Positions 49,409 to 59,926 of a stretch of 64,000 nucleotides of DNA are shown here, piece by piece (positions within the stretch are counted from its first letter, which is position 1; the number at the start of each line of letters is the position of its first letter). The notes under the pieces are model-generated. The model did no database searches and was not told where the DNA came from. It worked only from the letters and a program-made list of their open reading frames with translations. The stretch comes from Plotosus lineatus. Taxonomy: Eukaryota; Chordata; Actinopteri; Siluriformes; Plotosidae. A program made the translations under genes and the position numbers. The stretch covers positions 12,050,001 to 12,114,000 of the forward strand of contig CM045751.1 in the NCBI GenBank assembly GCA_024760905.1. The letters run 5' to 3'.

Positions 49409-49419
49409 ATCCTAGGTGT

Positions 49420-49934
49420 TCGGTGGACTAGTACTTAAAAGCCAATGCACAAGAGTCTAGCATTAAAATGTCCTTTATCTCACATTTAAATGGATGAAAT
49501 ATATTCACTAATTTGTTCAATGTGACAATGCTGGAAGGATTATCACTGTACAGTGATATTTTTGTTTTTATATTCAATATTCACAAGTACAATAGTGTGC
49601 CTGGACAATAAATAATTATTTTAACAATTTTTATAAGTGGCTCAACAGAAACGGTGGAAAAGGGTAATTTGACACTTTGCTGAGGACTTAAGTTAAGTAA
49701 TGTGTAATAAATTACAGTGTCATACAGTCAAGCCTTTGAGAAAATGGATTTGCAAAACTAGACACAATTTTGATGTAACATTTTTCATATTTTTTTAAAT
49801 ATATTTTGCCTTTGTCATAAAATTACAAAACATCACATGTACAATATATACAATTTTCTCAGTTTATACTCCATTTGTTTGTCAGGAGAAGCTGCACATT
49901 TTATATCAGTCGACAGTTTATTGAGTGGCAATGG
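49420..49934 (-). other. PCDH20 3' flank / probable 3' UTR
   Basis: On the minus strand an AATAAA lies only 14 bases after the stop (49916-49921 on the plus strand). That is too close to be the sole signal for an average transcript. The rest is AT-rich and offers weaker variants such as TATAAA near 49566-49574. The true end is not determinable here. Confidence 0.4.
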
Positions 49935-52535
49935 TCATATATTTGATATTTCCATTACCTTCCTGTCCATGGCTTGTCTGTCACTGTTCAATGGTATTTC
50001 CACTTCCAAGATCTTATTTTTATGATTTTTTTGCCTCATACAACATATATATGCAGTCAGAGACACCACGATAAGAAAAAGCCCCAGACAGGTGGTGCTT
50101 AGGGCTATAAGCAATAGCTTACATGGGAAGAGTTCACTGTACTCTAGTCCCTGGGCAAGCCTGATTGGTGGTCTAACCTCCTCAACCCCAATATATGCCT
50201 CTCTGGTCAGGAGGCTCTGAATATATGTCTCGTTGCTGATGGTCTCATTGACAAACAAGTTGACCATTACAGTGGAGTGGAGTGGTTCAGGTTGTCCATG
50301 GTCACTGACTTTTACCAGTAGGCTGTACAGACCTCGGTCACTCAAGACTTTCTTGAGAGTGATATTTCCTGTATATGGGTCTATATCAAATGATCCCGAT
50401 TCGCCACCCCTACGCTTGATGATGCTGTAAGCAATGACAGCATTCATGCCAGTGTCTCTGTCCACGGCGTAGACCTCAGTGATGGATGTTCCTGGGAGTG
50501 TACTGGGAAGAACCAGCAAATAGGACTGGTTGGATTGGGGAAACAGCACCAGTGGCGGGTTGTCGTTGACGTCCAGGAGCAAAACTGTAACCATGGTGAC
50601 AGAAGAGAGTGCAGGCTTACCCCCATCCACAGCTTCAATCCATAGGTAGTATGTTCCTTGCTGCTCCCTGTCCAGTGGGGTCTTCGCTCTTAATGCTCCC
50701 CTTCCTGTGTCAATGACAAATATGTCACTACCATTGATGATTGATAGTGCAACCCAGCCATTTTCCCCGGCGTCTGGATCTGTAACCGACAACACTCCGA
50801 TCTCTCCGAATCCTGGGAAATTTTCTGGGATAAAAAAAGTGAAATCCTTGTTGATGAAACGAGGACTATTGTCGTTACGGTCCAGCACTGTGACTGAAAC
50901 CGTTGCAATTGACTCCTTCCTAGGTATGCCACAGTCAACTGCTCGAACTATAAACCGGTAGGTCTCTTTTTCCTCTCTGTCAAGAGATGCGGTCACAGTC
51001 AAGACCCCAGTCAACCGGTCAAGGTGGAACACTTGGGGAGCATCTGAACCAAGAAGATACAAGACTTCACCTCTTTCATCGCTGTCCTCATCACTGGCCT
51101 GGAGTTTAATGAGAAATGTTTCTGGCGCATTGTTCTCCTCAATCTTGATGTCAATAACTGACTGCTTAAATATGGGAGCATTGTCATTATCATCCAATAT
51201 CTGCACCTTCATTTGTGTCTCGACAACAACACCATCGGTGTTTCTGACCACGACAGTGAGCTCATAATATTTCTGCTGTTCATAATCCAACCGATCAGTA
51301 GTCTCCAGCAGGTACTCATTTCTCACATTTTTATACGGCAAAAGTCTGAAGGGTCCTGGACCTTGCAAAAAGCATGTCACCTTTTTCTTTGCGTCTGTAT
51401 TCTTTATGGTGAAGAACGCAATGGGTGTAAAAGGTGGCTCCACTTCACTCAAAAACACCACACCATCTTTTTCTAAAGTAATAAAACGGGGTACGACAGA
51501 TGGTGGTCCAGAAACCTGTTTCACAACCTTCACAGTGACAGTAGCAATATCGGGTATGCAAGCTGGCCCGTTAGCAAGGACAACCAACTTGTACAACTTT
51601 CCGGTGTCAAAATCAATTTTTCCAGCCAACCTTATGACCCCTGTCGTTTCCTCTAAATGAAACACGAACCTAGTTTCTTGAGGGACCCGTTTACTGAAAG
51701 TGTAAGTAATTTGAGCATTGGTACCCTGATCTGGGTCAAAGGCATAGAGACGGGCCAACTGTGAGCCCTTTGTGGTGTTTTCAGAAACTGTCACATTAAC
51801 CTGAGTCTCACTGAACCTGGGGCAATTGTCGTTTACGTCTGTGATGGTAATTCTAAGAGTGGTAGTGCCCAATAATGGTGGGGAGCCACCATCCTCAGCA
51901 ATGAATTCAGTTAAATATTCCGCTTTCCTTTCCCTGTCCAGTGGTCCAGTAATGATCAGGAAAGGTGTCAGCTCTCCTGCTTCATTTTGCTCAACATCCA
52001 GTGTGAAAACTCCAAAGTCATTAGCCAGCCAATAGGTCTGAACCCCATAAATGCCTACATCTGGGTCGACTGCAGATTGCTCTACCACAAACCGAGCGTT
52101 GACTGGCGCATTTTCTGGCACAGACACACTGATCTCATCCACTGGGAATTGTGGCTTGTTGTCGTTAACATCGTCAATGACAATTTTGATCTTGACAAGC
52201 TGGAAATATTGCTGAGGCAGAATGATTACATCCAGAGAGATACTGCATCCTTGACCATCATAGGAATCTGCACATAGATTCTCTCGGTCGATTTCCAAAT
52301 CAGAAGTGTACAGCCTCCCAGTAGTATCACTTAAATTAACATACTGAGAGCCACTCTGCCGTAACTCCAGATGGAACAAACAAGGGGGATCAACAGAGAA
52401 ATCCAACTTTAAATCTTCTCCAATAGACCCGATGAGAATCCCCTTGGGTAAGCCTTCCTTTATCCTATAGACAAGATGGCTGAACTTTGAAAAGCAGGAC
52501 AGAGGAGTTGTACACATCAGGAGAATCCAAAAACC
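49935..52535 (-). CDS. PCDH20: Protocadherin-20, exon 2 (residues 15-880)
   Basis: A single-pass cell-adhesion protein of the plasma membrane, mediating calcium-dependent contacts as known for non-clustered protocadherins. Exon 2 opens after TTTATAG with GGT TTT TGG and runs 866 codons uninterrupted. Seven cadherin repeats are visible. Linkers DVNDN (136-140), DVNDN (247-251), DDNDN (462-466), DRNDN (566-570) and DVNDN (669-673) close repeats 1, 2, 4, 5 and 6; the repeat 3 to 4 linker (near 358) lacks DXNDN. LDRE motifs recur within repeats. The membrane span is about 820-847 (LLLIALSTTCLGLFLIVVSL), leaving a 33-residue tail ending MEISNI. The short tail, C-terminus and SNQSYLLVLPSTLPG segment fit PCDH20. 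It lacks the longer CM1/CM2-type tail of several delta-protocadherins. Length is close to the mammalian protein apart from its N-terminus. Confidence 0.96.
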   Translation of the reverse strand, partial: GFWILLMCTTPLSCFSKFSHLVYRIKEGLPKGILIGSIGEDLKLDFSVDPPCLFHLELRQSGSQYVNLSDTTGRLYTSDLEIDRENLCADSYDGQGCSISLDVIILPQQYFQLVKIKIVIDDVNDNKPQFPVDEISVSVPENAPVNARFVVEQSAVDPDVGIYGVQTYWLANDFGVFTLDVEQNEAGELTPFLIITGPLDRERKAEYLTEFIAEDGGSPPLLGTTTLRITITDVNDNCPRFSETQVNVTVSENTTKGSQLARLYAFDPDQGTNAQITYTFSKRVPQETRFVFHLEETTGVIRLAGKIDFDTGKLYKLVVLANGPACIPDIATVTVKVVKQVSGPPSVVPRFITLEKDGVVFLSEVEPPFTPIAFFTIKNTDAKKKVTCFLQGPGPFRLLPYKNVRNEYLLETTDRLDYEQQKYYELTVVVRNTDGVVVETQMKVQILDDNDNAPIFKQSVIDIKIEENNAPETFLIKLQASDEDSDERGEVLYLLGSDAPQVFHLDRLTGVLTVTASLDREEKETYRFIVRAVDCGIPRKESIATVSVTVLDRNDNSPRFINKDFTFFIPENFPGFGEIGVLSVTDPDAGENGWVALSIINGSDIFVIDTGRGALRAKTPLDREQQGTYYLWIEAVDGGKPALSSVTMVTVLLLDVNDNPPLVLFPQSNQSYLLVLPSTLPGTSITEVYAVDRDTGMNAVIAYSIIKRRGGESGSFDIDPYTGNITLKKVLSDRGLYSLLVKVSDHGQPEPLHSTVMVNLFVNETISNETYIQSLLTREAYIGVEEVRPPIRLAQGLEYSELFPCKLLLIALSTTCLGLFLIVVSLTAYICCMRQKNHKNKILEVEIPLNSDRQAMDRKVMEISNI

Positions 52536-53437
52536 CTATAAATCAACAACAAAAACACATTTTAATGAGAAGCAGGGATTCAAAAAAAAAAAAAAAAAGA
52601 TGAGATTTCTATGAATTCTAAGAGGCGTACGATTCAGAGTAGATGCAAAACAAAAAGGTCGCAGTGAACAATTGAAAGGTAGGACAGGTTAGCTATTATC
52701 TTCACTCTTTAGACAGACAGGTAAACAATTCAAAAATAGAATTTGTCCCGATAAGGTAATGATTAAGTTATTTTTATACAAATGTGTTTGAATTCTATGT
52801 CGGTTAATCTGGTTCTGATAAGAGTGGTCACAAATAGGATATGAACGACTAAATGATACAGCTCTTTCTGCCAAAGAGTGATTATAGAGAACATAATCTA
52901 CCACAATATCCATTAGATACCGAGCAGGGGATGTTTTTAGCCTTTACTAAACAATTTGATTGGGCTTTTCAGATTATCACTGAGTATGTAGTTATTACTA
53001 CTTACTGATCATTGTTTCCACAATTTATTTTAAAAAATATTATTTGTTTATTTATTATTTTTTTAATTTAGATTATTAGTAAACCGGCTGACCGAGATGT
53101 TCTACAATTATAAAGGACGTAGGCTACACCTCTGTGGTTCCACCCTGAACAAAACCTAAATGTGACAGGAAAGAATGACAACCATGAGGACATTTGCCAT
53201 TTGTGTTAAATTAAGATCTGAAATGAGTGCAAAACGCAATTAATCTTTCTTACAGGTAGAATTCTGAATCCTAAAATACTGAAATAAAATAATAATAAAA
53301 AAAAAAACCTGGCTGAATTCTTTCCAAACTTTTTGTTTGTAGAATATTTTGTAACAGCCAAATAAATCTCTGAAGCCAGCTAAAGAAGCGTAGCTTATCC
53401 ACCTTTGGGAAAATAAAACAATCAAACAGCAACTTAC
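52536..53437 (-). other. PCDH20 intron 1 (902 bp, phase 0)
   Basis: Minus-strand donor GG|GTAAGT (consensus) and acceptor TGTTGTTGATTTATAG|GG with a T-rich tract. Contains an A-run (plus strand, 52581-52598). No SINE or transposon is recognised inside, unlike the flanks. Confidence 0.85.
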
Positions 53438-53479
53438 CCAGAACTTTCCTTCCCTGGCACGTCCGCGTACGTTGCACAT
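53438..53479 (-). CDS. PCDH20: Protocadherin-20, exon 1 coding part (residues 1-14)
   Basis: ATG at 53479 (context AAAC-ATG-T) begins MCNVRGRAREGKFW, exactly 14 codons before GTAAGT. Spliced to exon 2 in phase 0, the N-terminus reads basic residues followed by KFWGFWILLMCTTPLSCFS, a plausible signal peptide with a hydrophobic core cleaved around residue 30. This resolves why the long ORF alone would start with a truncated signal (its first Met is at residue 21). I chose this start because frame, splice phase and the charge-then-hydrophobic pattern all agree. A transcript would settle it. Confidence 0.8.
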
Positions 53480-53757
53480 GTTTCCCAGCCGGTAGTTAAT
53501 CCCGAGGAGTTATATGAACGCGGAAAGTTGAACCGTGGCGCATGTTGAGCGCGGAGGAGATCCGTCACCTTCAGCGCTTCGTGCGCGTTTGAGCCGCTCC
53601 GGCCATTCATCTCTCTCACAGAACCATGCAGAAGCCACGCCCTCTTGCATGCTAATCAACCTCTGACTCTAACCAATGAGCTCTCAATCCTGCCCTCATA
53701 TTTTGCATATTTAACTGAATCAGCCGGGACGATGTGCATGCGGCCCGCCAGTCCAGG
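53480..53757 (-). promoter_or_regulatory. PCDH20 5' UTR and putative CpG-rich promoter
   Basis: 53480-53640 is CpG-rich against an AT-rich background. On the minus strand upstream lie a GC/CACCC-type box (GGGCGTGGC near 53640), an inverted CCAAT box (CTCATTGGTT near 53678-53687) and an A/T-rich TTAAATATGCAAAAT (near 53702-53716). No clear TATA box is positioned. Upstream ATGs at 53610 and 53606 precede the main start. The array of triplet repeats begins at 53758. Confidence 0.55.
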
Positions 53758-53758
53758 A

Positions 53759-53790
<32 letters not shown>

Positions 53791-53819
53791 TAGTGGTAGT
53801 AATAGTAATGGTGGTGGTC

Positions 53820-53856
<37 letters not shown>

Positions 53857-54109
53857 TTGTAATAATAATAATAATAATAATAATAATGGTGGTAGTAATA
53901 GTACTGATACTACTACTACTACTACTACTAATATCAATAACAACAACAACAACAACAACAACAACAATAATAATAATAATAATAATAATAATGATAGTGG
54001 TAGTAATAGTAATGGTACTAGTAGTAGTAGTAGTAATAGTTGTAATAATAATAATAATAGTGGTAGTAATATTAATGGTGGTAGTAGTAGTAGTAGTAGT
54101 GGTAGTTGC

Positions 54110-54152
<43 letters not shown>

Positions 54153-54186
54153 GTGGTAGTAATAGTACTGATACTAGTAGTAGTCA

Positions 54187-54221
<35 letters not shown>

Positions 54222-54287
54222 ATAATAATAATATCAATAACAACAACAATAACAACAACAATAATAATAATAATAATAATAATAATA
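53758..54287. repeat. 530-bp compound triplet array with higher-order units
   Basis: (TAA)n, (TAG)n, (TAC)n and (CAA)n blocks joined by variant cassettes such as TGATAGTGGTAGTAATAGTA and TGGTGGTAGTAATAGTACTG. The cassettes recur at about 53786/53990 and 53886/54150, so the array grew by duplication of units of roughly 200-260 bp. Apparent long ORFs in all frames are low-complexity artefacts. Confidence 0.95.
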
Positions 54288-54498
54288 GCATAGGCCTCCG
54301 TCAGTCCCGAAGGACTATGGCTGCGCTCTGGCCAGTATCCCGACTGGTGATACTCCCCAGTGCACAGAGCCTGGGTAGGGAGTAATGAGGGACAGGCTGT
54401 TACCCAAGCAGCAAGTCCCCCCCTGTCTCGGCGCCACGGGAAGGATCCAATGGAAAGGCAAGTGCCGATACGACTGGGTTCCAGTGCCGCTGCAGGAG
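54288..54498 (+). repeat. Unclassified dispersed repeat, copy 1
   Basis: TAGGCCTCCGTCAGTCCCGA, TGGTGATACTCCCCAGTGCA and GGGTTCCAGTGCCGCTGCAG match the reverse complement of 61790-61914. That copy lacks about 70 bp present here (GGGTAGGGAGTAATGAGG onward). Confidence 0.8.
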
Positions 54499-54499
54499 A

Positions 54500-54695
54500 G
54501 AAACTACGGTCAATTTAGAACGGCCAATTAACCTACAGTGCACGTCTTTGGATTGCGGGGGAAACCGGAGCACCCGGAGGAAACCCGCACAAGCACGGGG
54601 AGAACATGCAAACTCCACACAGAAACGCCCAGGCCGGGAATCGAACCCGGGCCTTCTTGCTGTGAGGCGGACGTGCTAACCACTACGCCACCGTG
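54500..54695 (-). mobile_element. S2 SINE, 5' half
   Basis: Minus strand head GACGGCACGGTGGCGTAGTG, perfect B box GGTTCGATTCCCGG, GTGTGGAGTTTGCATGTTC. Ends before the L2-like tail. It has consensus-like promoter boxes. Confidence 0.85.
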
Positions 54696-54699
54696 CCGT

Positions 54700-54700
54700 C

Positions 54701-54731
<31 letters not shown>

Positions 54732-54833
54732 GTGTCAGTAATAGTAATGGTACTAGTAGTAATACTACAACTACTACTACTACTACTAATAATAATAGTG
54801 GTAGTAATAGTAATGGTACTAGTAGTAGTAGTA

Positions 54834-54881
<48 letters not shown>

Positions 54882-54907
54882 GTCATAATAATAATAATAA
54901 TAATAAT
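54700..54907. repeat. Second triplet array (TAA/TAG/TAC)
   Basis: Same vocabulary as 53758-54287, including AGTAATAGTAATGGTACTAG twice. Probably part of one original array split by the two intervening repeats. Confidence 0.93.
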
Positions 54908-55191
54908 GCTAATGTTTTTGCTATTTGTTTTTAGTAGAGCTACATTTCATTTTTTGTGTTGTATTAACTCATGGCTAGCTATGACAGTCTATTCTCAAAT
55001 AAACATTACAGTGAAATTATATACAGTATTAGGATTGAGCAATGCATTAATCTTGCATCACATCTACAGTTCATACCCATTGCATGCCAGTGATATTCTA
55101 CTGAATCCATACTATATTTCATCTGAATACAAGGCATCCAGAGTTAGGAAAATAGTGGATCAAGAGGCTGTGGCATTCAGTACTTGAAATA

Positions 55192-55192
<1 letters not shown>
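54908..55192. other. Unassigned intergenic sequence
   Basis: No gene recognised. Confidence 0.35.

Positions 55193-55247
<55 letters not shown>
55193..55247. repeat. (CA)n microsatellite
   Basis: About 27 CA units. Confidence 0.97.
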
Positions 55248-55249
<2 letters not shown>

Positions 55250-55644
55250 CAGCAGCGATTTGTTATTTCCAGTAGACCTACTACCATGTTTCTGGAAGGT
55301 AGGCTGAAACTGAAACTGGAGATCCTGAATGACACAAAGATTGTCAAACTCCATGTAGCAATAGCTGCAACTGCACCATCTTTTTGCCCAAATATCAAAA
55401 TGTTGTGTACAGAAAATTTATAACAGCCCACAAGTTTTCTACATCTAGGCACTCCCATAAATGTGGTGTTCTGACTCTTTCTATCATCGGCAGCTTATCA
55501 TTCAAATTCTACAGTACAATTGCTCAGCAGCTCTTCTGTAGGACCGGAATAGATGTTATATCCTTCAGAGAGCACGTGCATCATTCAGCCTTGGGCACCC
55601 ATTAGTGTCCTTTACCAGTTGTGGCACTAATAAAAAAGTAAGGC
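55248..55644. other. Unassigned intergenic sequence
   Basis: ORFs without domains. No repeat recognised. Confidence 0.35.
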
Positions 55645-55819
55645 AGATCCTGCTCCTTTTACCTGCTTCCAACACATCAAGCTTTGGAACTAACTGTTCA
55701 CTTTCTGTTTGAAAAGCACTCTCGTTGGCAGGCACCAATGTAATCAGATAATCATGCTATTTATTTCACTTCGCTTGTGGGTGGTAATAATTCTGTTAAG
55801 GTTATGGCTGATCAGTGTA
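55645..55819 (-). mobile_element. Tc1-type transposon terminal fragment
   Basis: Read on the minus strand from TACACTGATCAGCCATAACC, through AGTGAAATAAATAGCATGAT, to GTTGGAAGCAGGTAAAAGG. This matches the long terminal region of a common fish Tc1 family. Transposase and the opposite end are absent. Confidence 0.6.
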
Positions 55820-56486
55820 CAAAAATGATAAATTAGCCTAAATAAATCATCCAACACTTTCATTTTCATTACACCCACAAATGTTTCGCATTTATATCTT
55901 CACAGTGGTAATACTTGCAATGGGAGTACACATAAAACACTACCACCCCTGGCACATTTGTACCTGTCACCTCTAGCATTAATATTCTTCTATGAACAGA
56001 ATTTAGGATGTGCTTTATTTAGAAGTACAGAAGTCTTTTTTGCATTCAGCTGGTTTGGTTGCTATTTTTTAATACACGAATCTGAGTAATTGCTGTTTCT
56101 GACCCATATAAGAAAAAGGAAAGGCTTTAATGAATATTGTCCTCTATTAAAGGCAAAAAGCATTTTGGATAATAAAAAAAGCTATCAGAGGAGGCATGGT
56201 CCCTTAACACTTCATGAAAAATTCATTTATTCATTCATTTTCGGAATCGCTTAATCCTAATTAGTATGCCGACTCTGGGCAAGTGTTTCTTGAGAAATAG
56301 CCTCAACAAAATCTACAGGGTCAAAGGTCATTATGACAAGGTGTAAAGTCAAAAACGAACAAGTTTATGTGCACTCTGGAGGAAAAATCAAGGGTATCAG
56401 GAGCTACAGGTGGCGTTATGTATTTTGGACCCATGAACTGAGGAAGGCCTGTTACTTGCCACTCTGAAATGTCGTAATGTCTTATA
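55820..56486. other. Unassigned, with repeat traces
   Basis: 56218-56285 is a reversed L2-like tail scrap. 56286-56470 (TTGAGAAATAGCCTCAACAA) resembles a dispersed fish repeat that I cannot classify; a similar phrase (GTAGTTCTTGAAAAATAGCC) lies near 58863. Confidence 0.4.
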
Positions 56487-58001
56487 CAAACCAGATTCCA
56501 AAAAAGTTGGAACACTATACAAATTGTGAATAAAAAACGAATGCAATCATGTGGAAGAGCCAAAGTTCAATATTTTATTCCGAATAGAACATAGATGACA
56601 AATTAAAAGTTAAAACTGAGAAAATGTATCATTTTAAGGTAAAAATATGTTGATTTTAAATTTCAAAAAAGTTGGGACAGGCTTGGAAAAGTCAATGGCA
56701 CTTATAACCAACAGCTGGAAGACCAATTACCACTAATGGGGTCCATTGGCAACATGACTGATTATATAAAGAGCTTCTCAGAGTGGCAGTGTCTCTCAGG
56801 AGCGAAAATGGGTAGAGGATCACCAATGCCCCCAATGTTGCACAGAGAGATACTGGAGCAATATCAGAAAGGTGCTTCCCAGTGAAACATTGCAAAGAGT
56901 TTGAAGTTATCTTTGAAGTCATCTACATTGCATAACATCATCCAAAGATTCAGAGAATCTGGAACAATCTCTGTGCGTAAGGGTCAAGGCCAAAAAACAA
57001 ACTGGATGCCTGTGATCTTCGGACCCTTAAATGGCACTGCACCCCAAACAGGAATGCGACTGTAAGGGAAATCACAGAATGGGCTCAGCAATACTTCCAG
57101 AAACCATTGTTGGTGAACACAATCCATCGTGCCATCCGTCGTTGCCAGCTGAAACTCTACAGTACAAAGAAGCCATTTCTAAGTAGGACCGAGAAGCTCA
57201 GGCATGTTCTCTGGCTCAAGGGTCATTTAAAATGGGATGTGGCAAAGTGGAAAACTGTTCTGTGGTCAGATGAATCACGATTTAAAGTTCTTTATGGAAA
57301 ACTAGGACTCCATGTCATCCGGACTAAAGAGGCCAATTTGGACAACCCAGATTGTTATCAGCGCTCAGTTCAGAAGCCTGCATCTGTGATAGTATTGGGT
57401 TGCATCAGTGTGTGTGGAGTTTGCACATCTGGAAAGGCATCATCAATGCAGAAAGGTATATTCAAGTTCTAGAGAAGTTCTAGAAGTCAGAGAAGACCTT
57501 GCATTTTTCAACATGATAATGCCAGACCACATGCAACATTAATTAGAACATCATGGCTGCGTAGGAAAAGGATCCAGGTACTGAAATGGCCAGCTTGCCG
57601 TGCAGATCTTTCATCATGAAGATGAAGGTGCAACAAAGAAGGCCCAAGACAGTTGAACAGTTCGAGACCTGTATTACAGAAGAATGGGGCAGCATTACTA
57701 TTTCTAAACTTGAGAAATGTGTCTCCTTGGTCCCCAGACGTTTGCAGACTGTTGTAAGAAGAACGCCTCACAGTGGTGAAAATGGCCTTGTACCAAGTTT
57801 TATTTAGATTTGTTGACGCCATAACATTTAAAATCAACACATTTTTCCCTTAAAATTATACATTTTATCAGTTTAAACTTTTGACCCTGTCATCTATGTT
57901 CTATTCGAAATAAAATATTGCAATTTCACACTTCCATATCATTGCATTCAGTTTTTATTCACAATTTGTATAATGTCCCAATTTTTTTGGAATCTGGTAG
58001 G
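56487..58001 (+). mobile_element. Tc1-type transposon, near complete, inactive
   Basis: TA at 56485-56486 and 58002-58003. Long inverted termini share ACCAGATTCCAAAAAA...TTGG and ATACAAATTGTGAATAAAAA. Subterminal GGAATTCC-like repeats extend about 200 bp inward on each side. Total 1515 bp, the normal size for the family. It encloses a broken transposase in plus orientation. Confidence 0.93.
56808..57800 (+). pseudogene. Tc1 transposase, multiply disrupted
   Basis: Start MGRGSPMPPMLHREILEQYQ leads into the paired-type DNA-binding region, with an in-frame stop soon after KGASQ. The best-preserved ORF (57107-57472) has WKTVLWSDESRFKVLYGK, holding the first catalytic aspartate, and NPDCYQRSVQKPASVIVLGC. 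Then CIFQHDNARPHAT (about 57500-57540) has the second aspartate. The segment that should carry the third acidic residue (SPDLNPIEN-type) is deleted after KWPACRADLSS. The end resumes with PRTVEQFETCITEEWGSI and VPRRLQTVVRR, frame-shifted. It cannot encode an active enzyme. Confidence 0.9.
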
Positions 58002-58003
58002 TA

Positions 58004-59170
58004 TTTGGTTCTCCATTGATCTTATGTAAATTGCTGGACTTCCCGATCACCTACTGGAATTAATTATTGATCATTAACAGCATCAATTGGAGTATAAATA
58101 CAAATACAGAAACTGTAATATCTTTGTAATGAGTGATCCTTTATTTAAAGACATTTGTAATCCTGAAATGGAAAACCATCTGATAAAGTTCTCTCTAATG
58201 AAAAATAATTAAATTGTTAATGATTATACCTATAGAAGAGTAATTGAATGATTTACTGCACTATTTAATTTTTGGATGAATCTATGTGGCTATTGTTTGA
58301 GGAGGTTATTCACTGAAGTGAGTGTAAGATTATTTTATTTCAGCCTTTCTACTCGGTACCAGGACCTTGAAAAGGGTAGAAAATGTCTGTCCTAAGCAAG
58401 AGGGGATGTCAAGTTCAGACCCTTTTAGGTCAACTGGATATATGATGTAATTTCTTGGGAAAAAGCCCATAGTTAACAAGGGTGGTCTCAATGCATCAAT
58501 GAAGGATCACATATATGATGTCATTTTGTCATTTCTTGGAAATAAAGCCAGAGAGACCAATGAGAATGGAATATGCACTATATAAGCCAATGCAGAGCTG
58601 GTAGATGCTTTTTCCCCCCCAAAGGCCAAATAAACACCTGAAAATGAATTTAGATCTCTTGCATTGTGAACTAGACATTATTTTTCACAACAACACCAGC
58701 ATACTGTAGAGACCTTGCAGGAATAAAATTCAGGCTGATCCACTTAGTACTTCTTGTGAAATAGGTTGGACAAAATGTACACGGTCAAGATAATTTGACA
58801 AGGCTCTGCACACCTACACTCTGAATAAAACCTGCATGCAAAATTTCAAAATGTTCTGCCGAGTAGTTCTTGAAAAATAGCCCAGACAACTGGAGATAGC
58901 AATGAGAATGGGAAGAGCAATCTGAATGCATGCTATGACAATACCCAAACAGCCTGATGGTTGAGGGGTAAGAATTAATATGATTAATATAAAAAAAAAA
59001 CCCATATCAGGACATGCCCAAAACACAAAAACTTCATTTTCACTGATTTATTTCACAGCTTGTCAGGTGTTGGTCATAAAGAACAGCAAAACTCCAAATG
59101 AATATGAGATCGTATGGTCACATGACTACATACATTTGATAAAATTCATATCAATGAAGCTTGATTTTTC
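58004..59170. other. Unassigned intergenic sequence
   Basis: No gene. 58370-58960 includes phrases of a poorly defined fish repeat (see 55820-56486). Confidence 0.4.
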
Positions 59171-59500
59171 ACAGTGGCAATGTGGTTAAGATGTCCACCT
59201 CACAGCAAGAAGGTCTGGATTAGATTCCTGGGCTTGAGCATTTCTATGGCGTTTGCATGTTCCCATACTTGCATGGCTTTCCACCAGGTAGTCTGGTTTC
59301 CTCCCACAGTTCAAAAACATGCAGCGTAGGCTAATTATCTATTCAAAATTGCTCCTTTGAATGAGTGAGAATGAGTGTATGTGTGTTGACCATGCAATGA
59401 TCTTTAGAGCTGTCCAGGGTGTACCTCTCCCTCACCCAGAGTCTAGACGCCAGCCTCCCTGTGACTCTAATAAAGGACAAAGTGGTTCAGAAAATGAATC
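59171..59500 (+). mobile_element. S2 SINE, full length but diverged
   Basis: Head CAGTGGCAATGTGGTTAAGA, decayed B box (GGATTAGATTCCTGGG), GTTTGCATGTTCCC, CCTCCCACAGTTCAAAAACA, L2-like tail ending GTTCAGAAAATGAATCACTG. Confidence 0.82.
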
Positions 59501-59659
59501 ACTGAATGGCTCTTAGTGATGAATAAATATTTTCTAATCTATATATTTCTAATATAGTTATACATTTTTTTAAAATAAAAACACATTTTAATAATTTTAT
59601 CTATTTTATCCACATAAAGGAGTTGTTGCCGTAGAATCAAGCTTTTGTGTTGTTTTATA

Positions 59660-59871
59660 CAGGGGTCCATCACTTTCTGCAGTTAATGGGGACCCAGACA
59701 CCCCCCCACCCCCGTGACCACAGATTTCTACAAAGTAGGATCAACCCCCCCCCGACTGACGTACATGTATATGTGTATATAATATCAATAAATATATATT
59801 CAATGCTATAAATGATTTTAATAACAATTAAAACATTCCAAAATAATGCACAAGATGTAAATAAAATATAA

Positions 59872-59926
<55 letters not shown>

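Noticed and set aside
52455..52517. Methionine at 52517 as the true PCDH20 start
   Set aside because: It would leave a truncated signal peptide. The upstream splice acceptor and the 14-codon exon give a better N-terminus in phase.
49935..52535. Member of a clustered (alpha/beta/gamma) protocadherin array
   Set aside because: The cytoplasmic tail ends in the same exon with a stop and there are no neighbouring variable exons. The sequence fits non-clustered PCDH20.
53645..54385. Open frame of 246 codons rich in Asn, Ser and Thr
   Set aside because: It is simply the triplet array read in frame. All frames on both strands stay open there. There is no splice or start context to support it.
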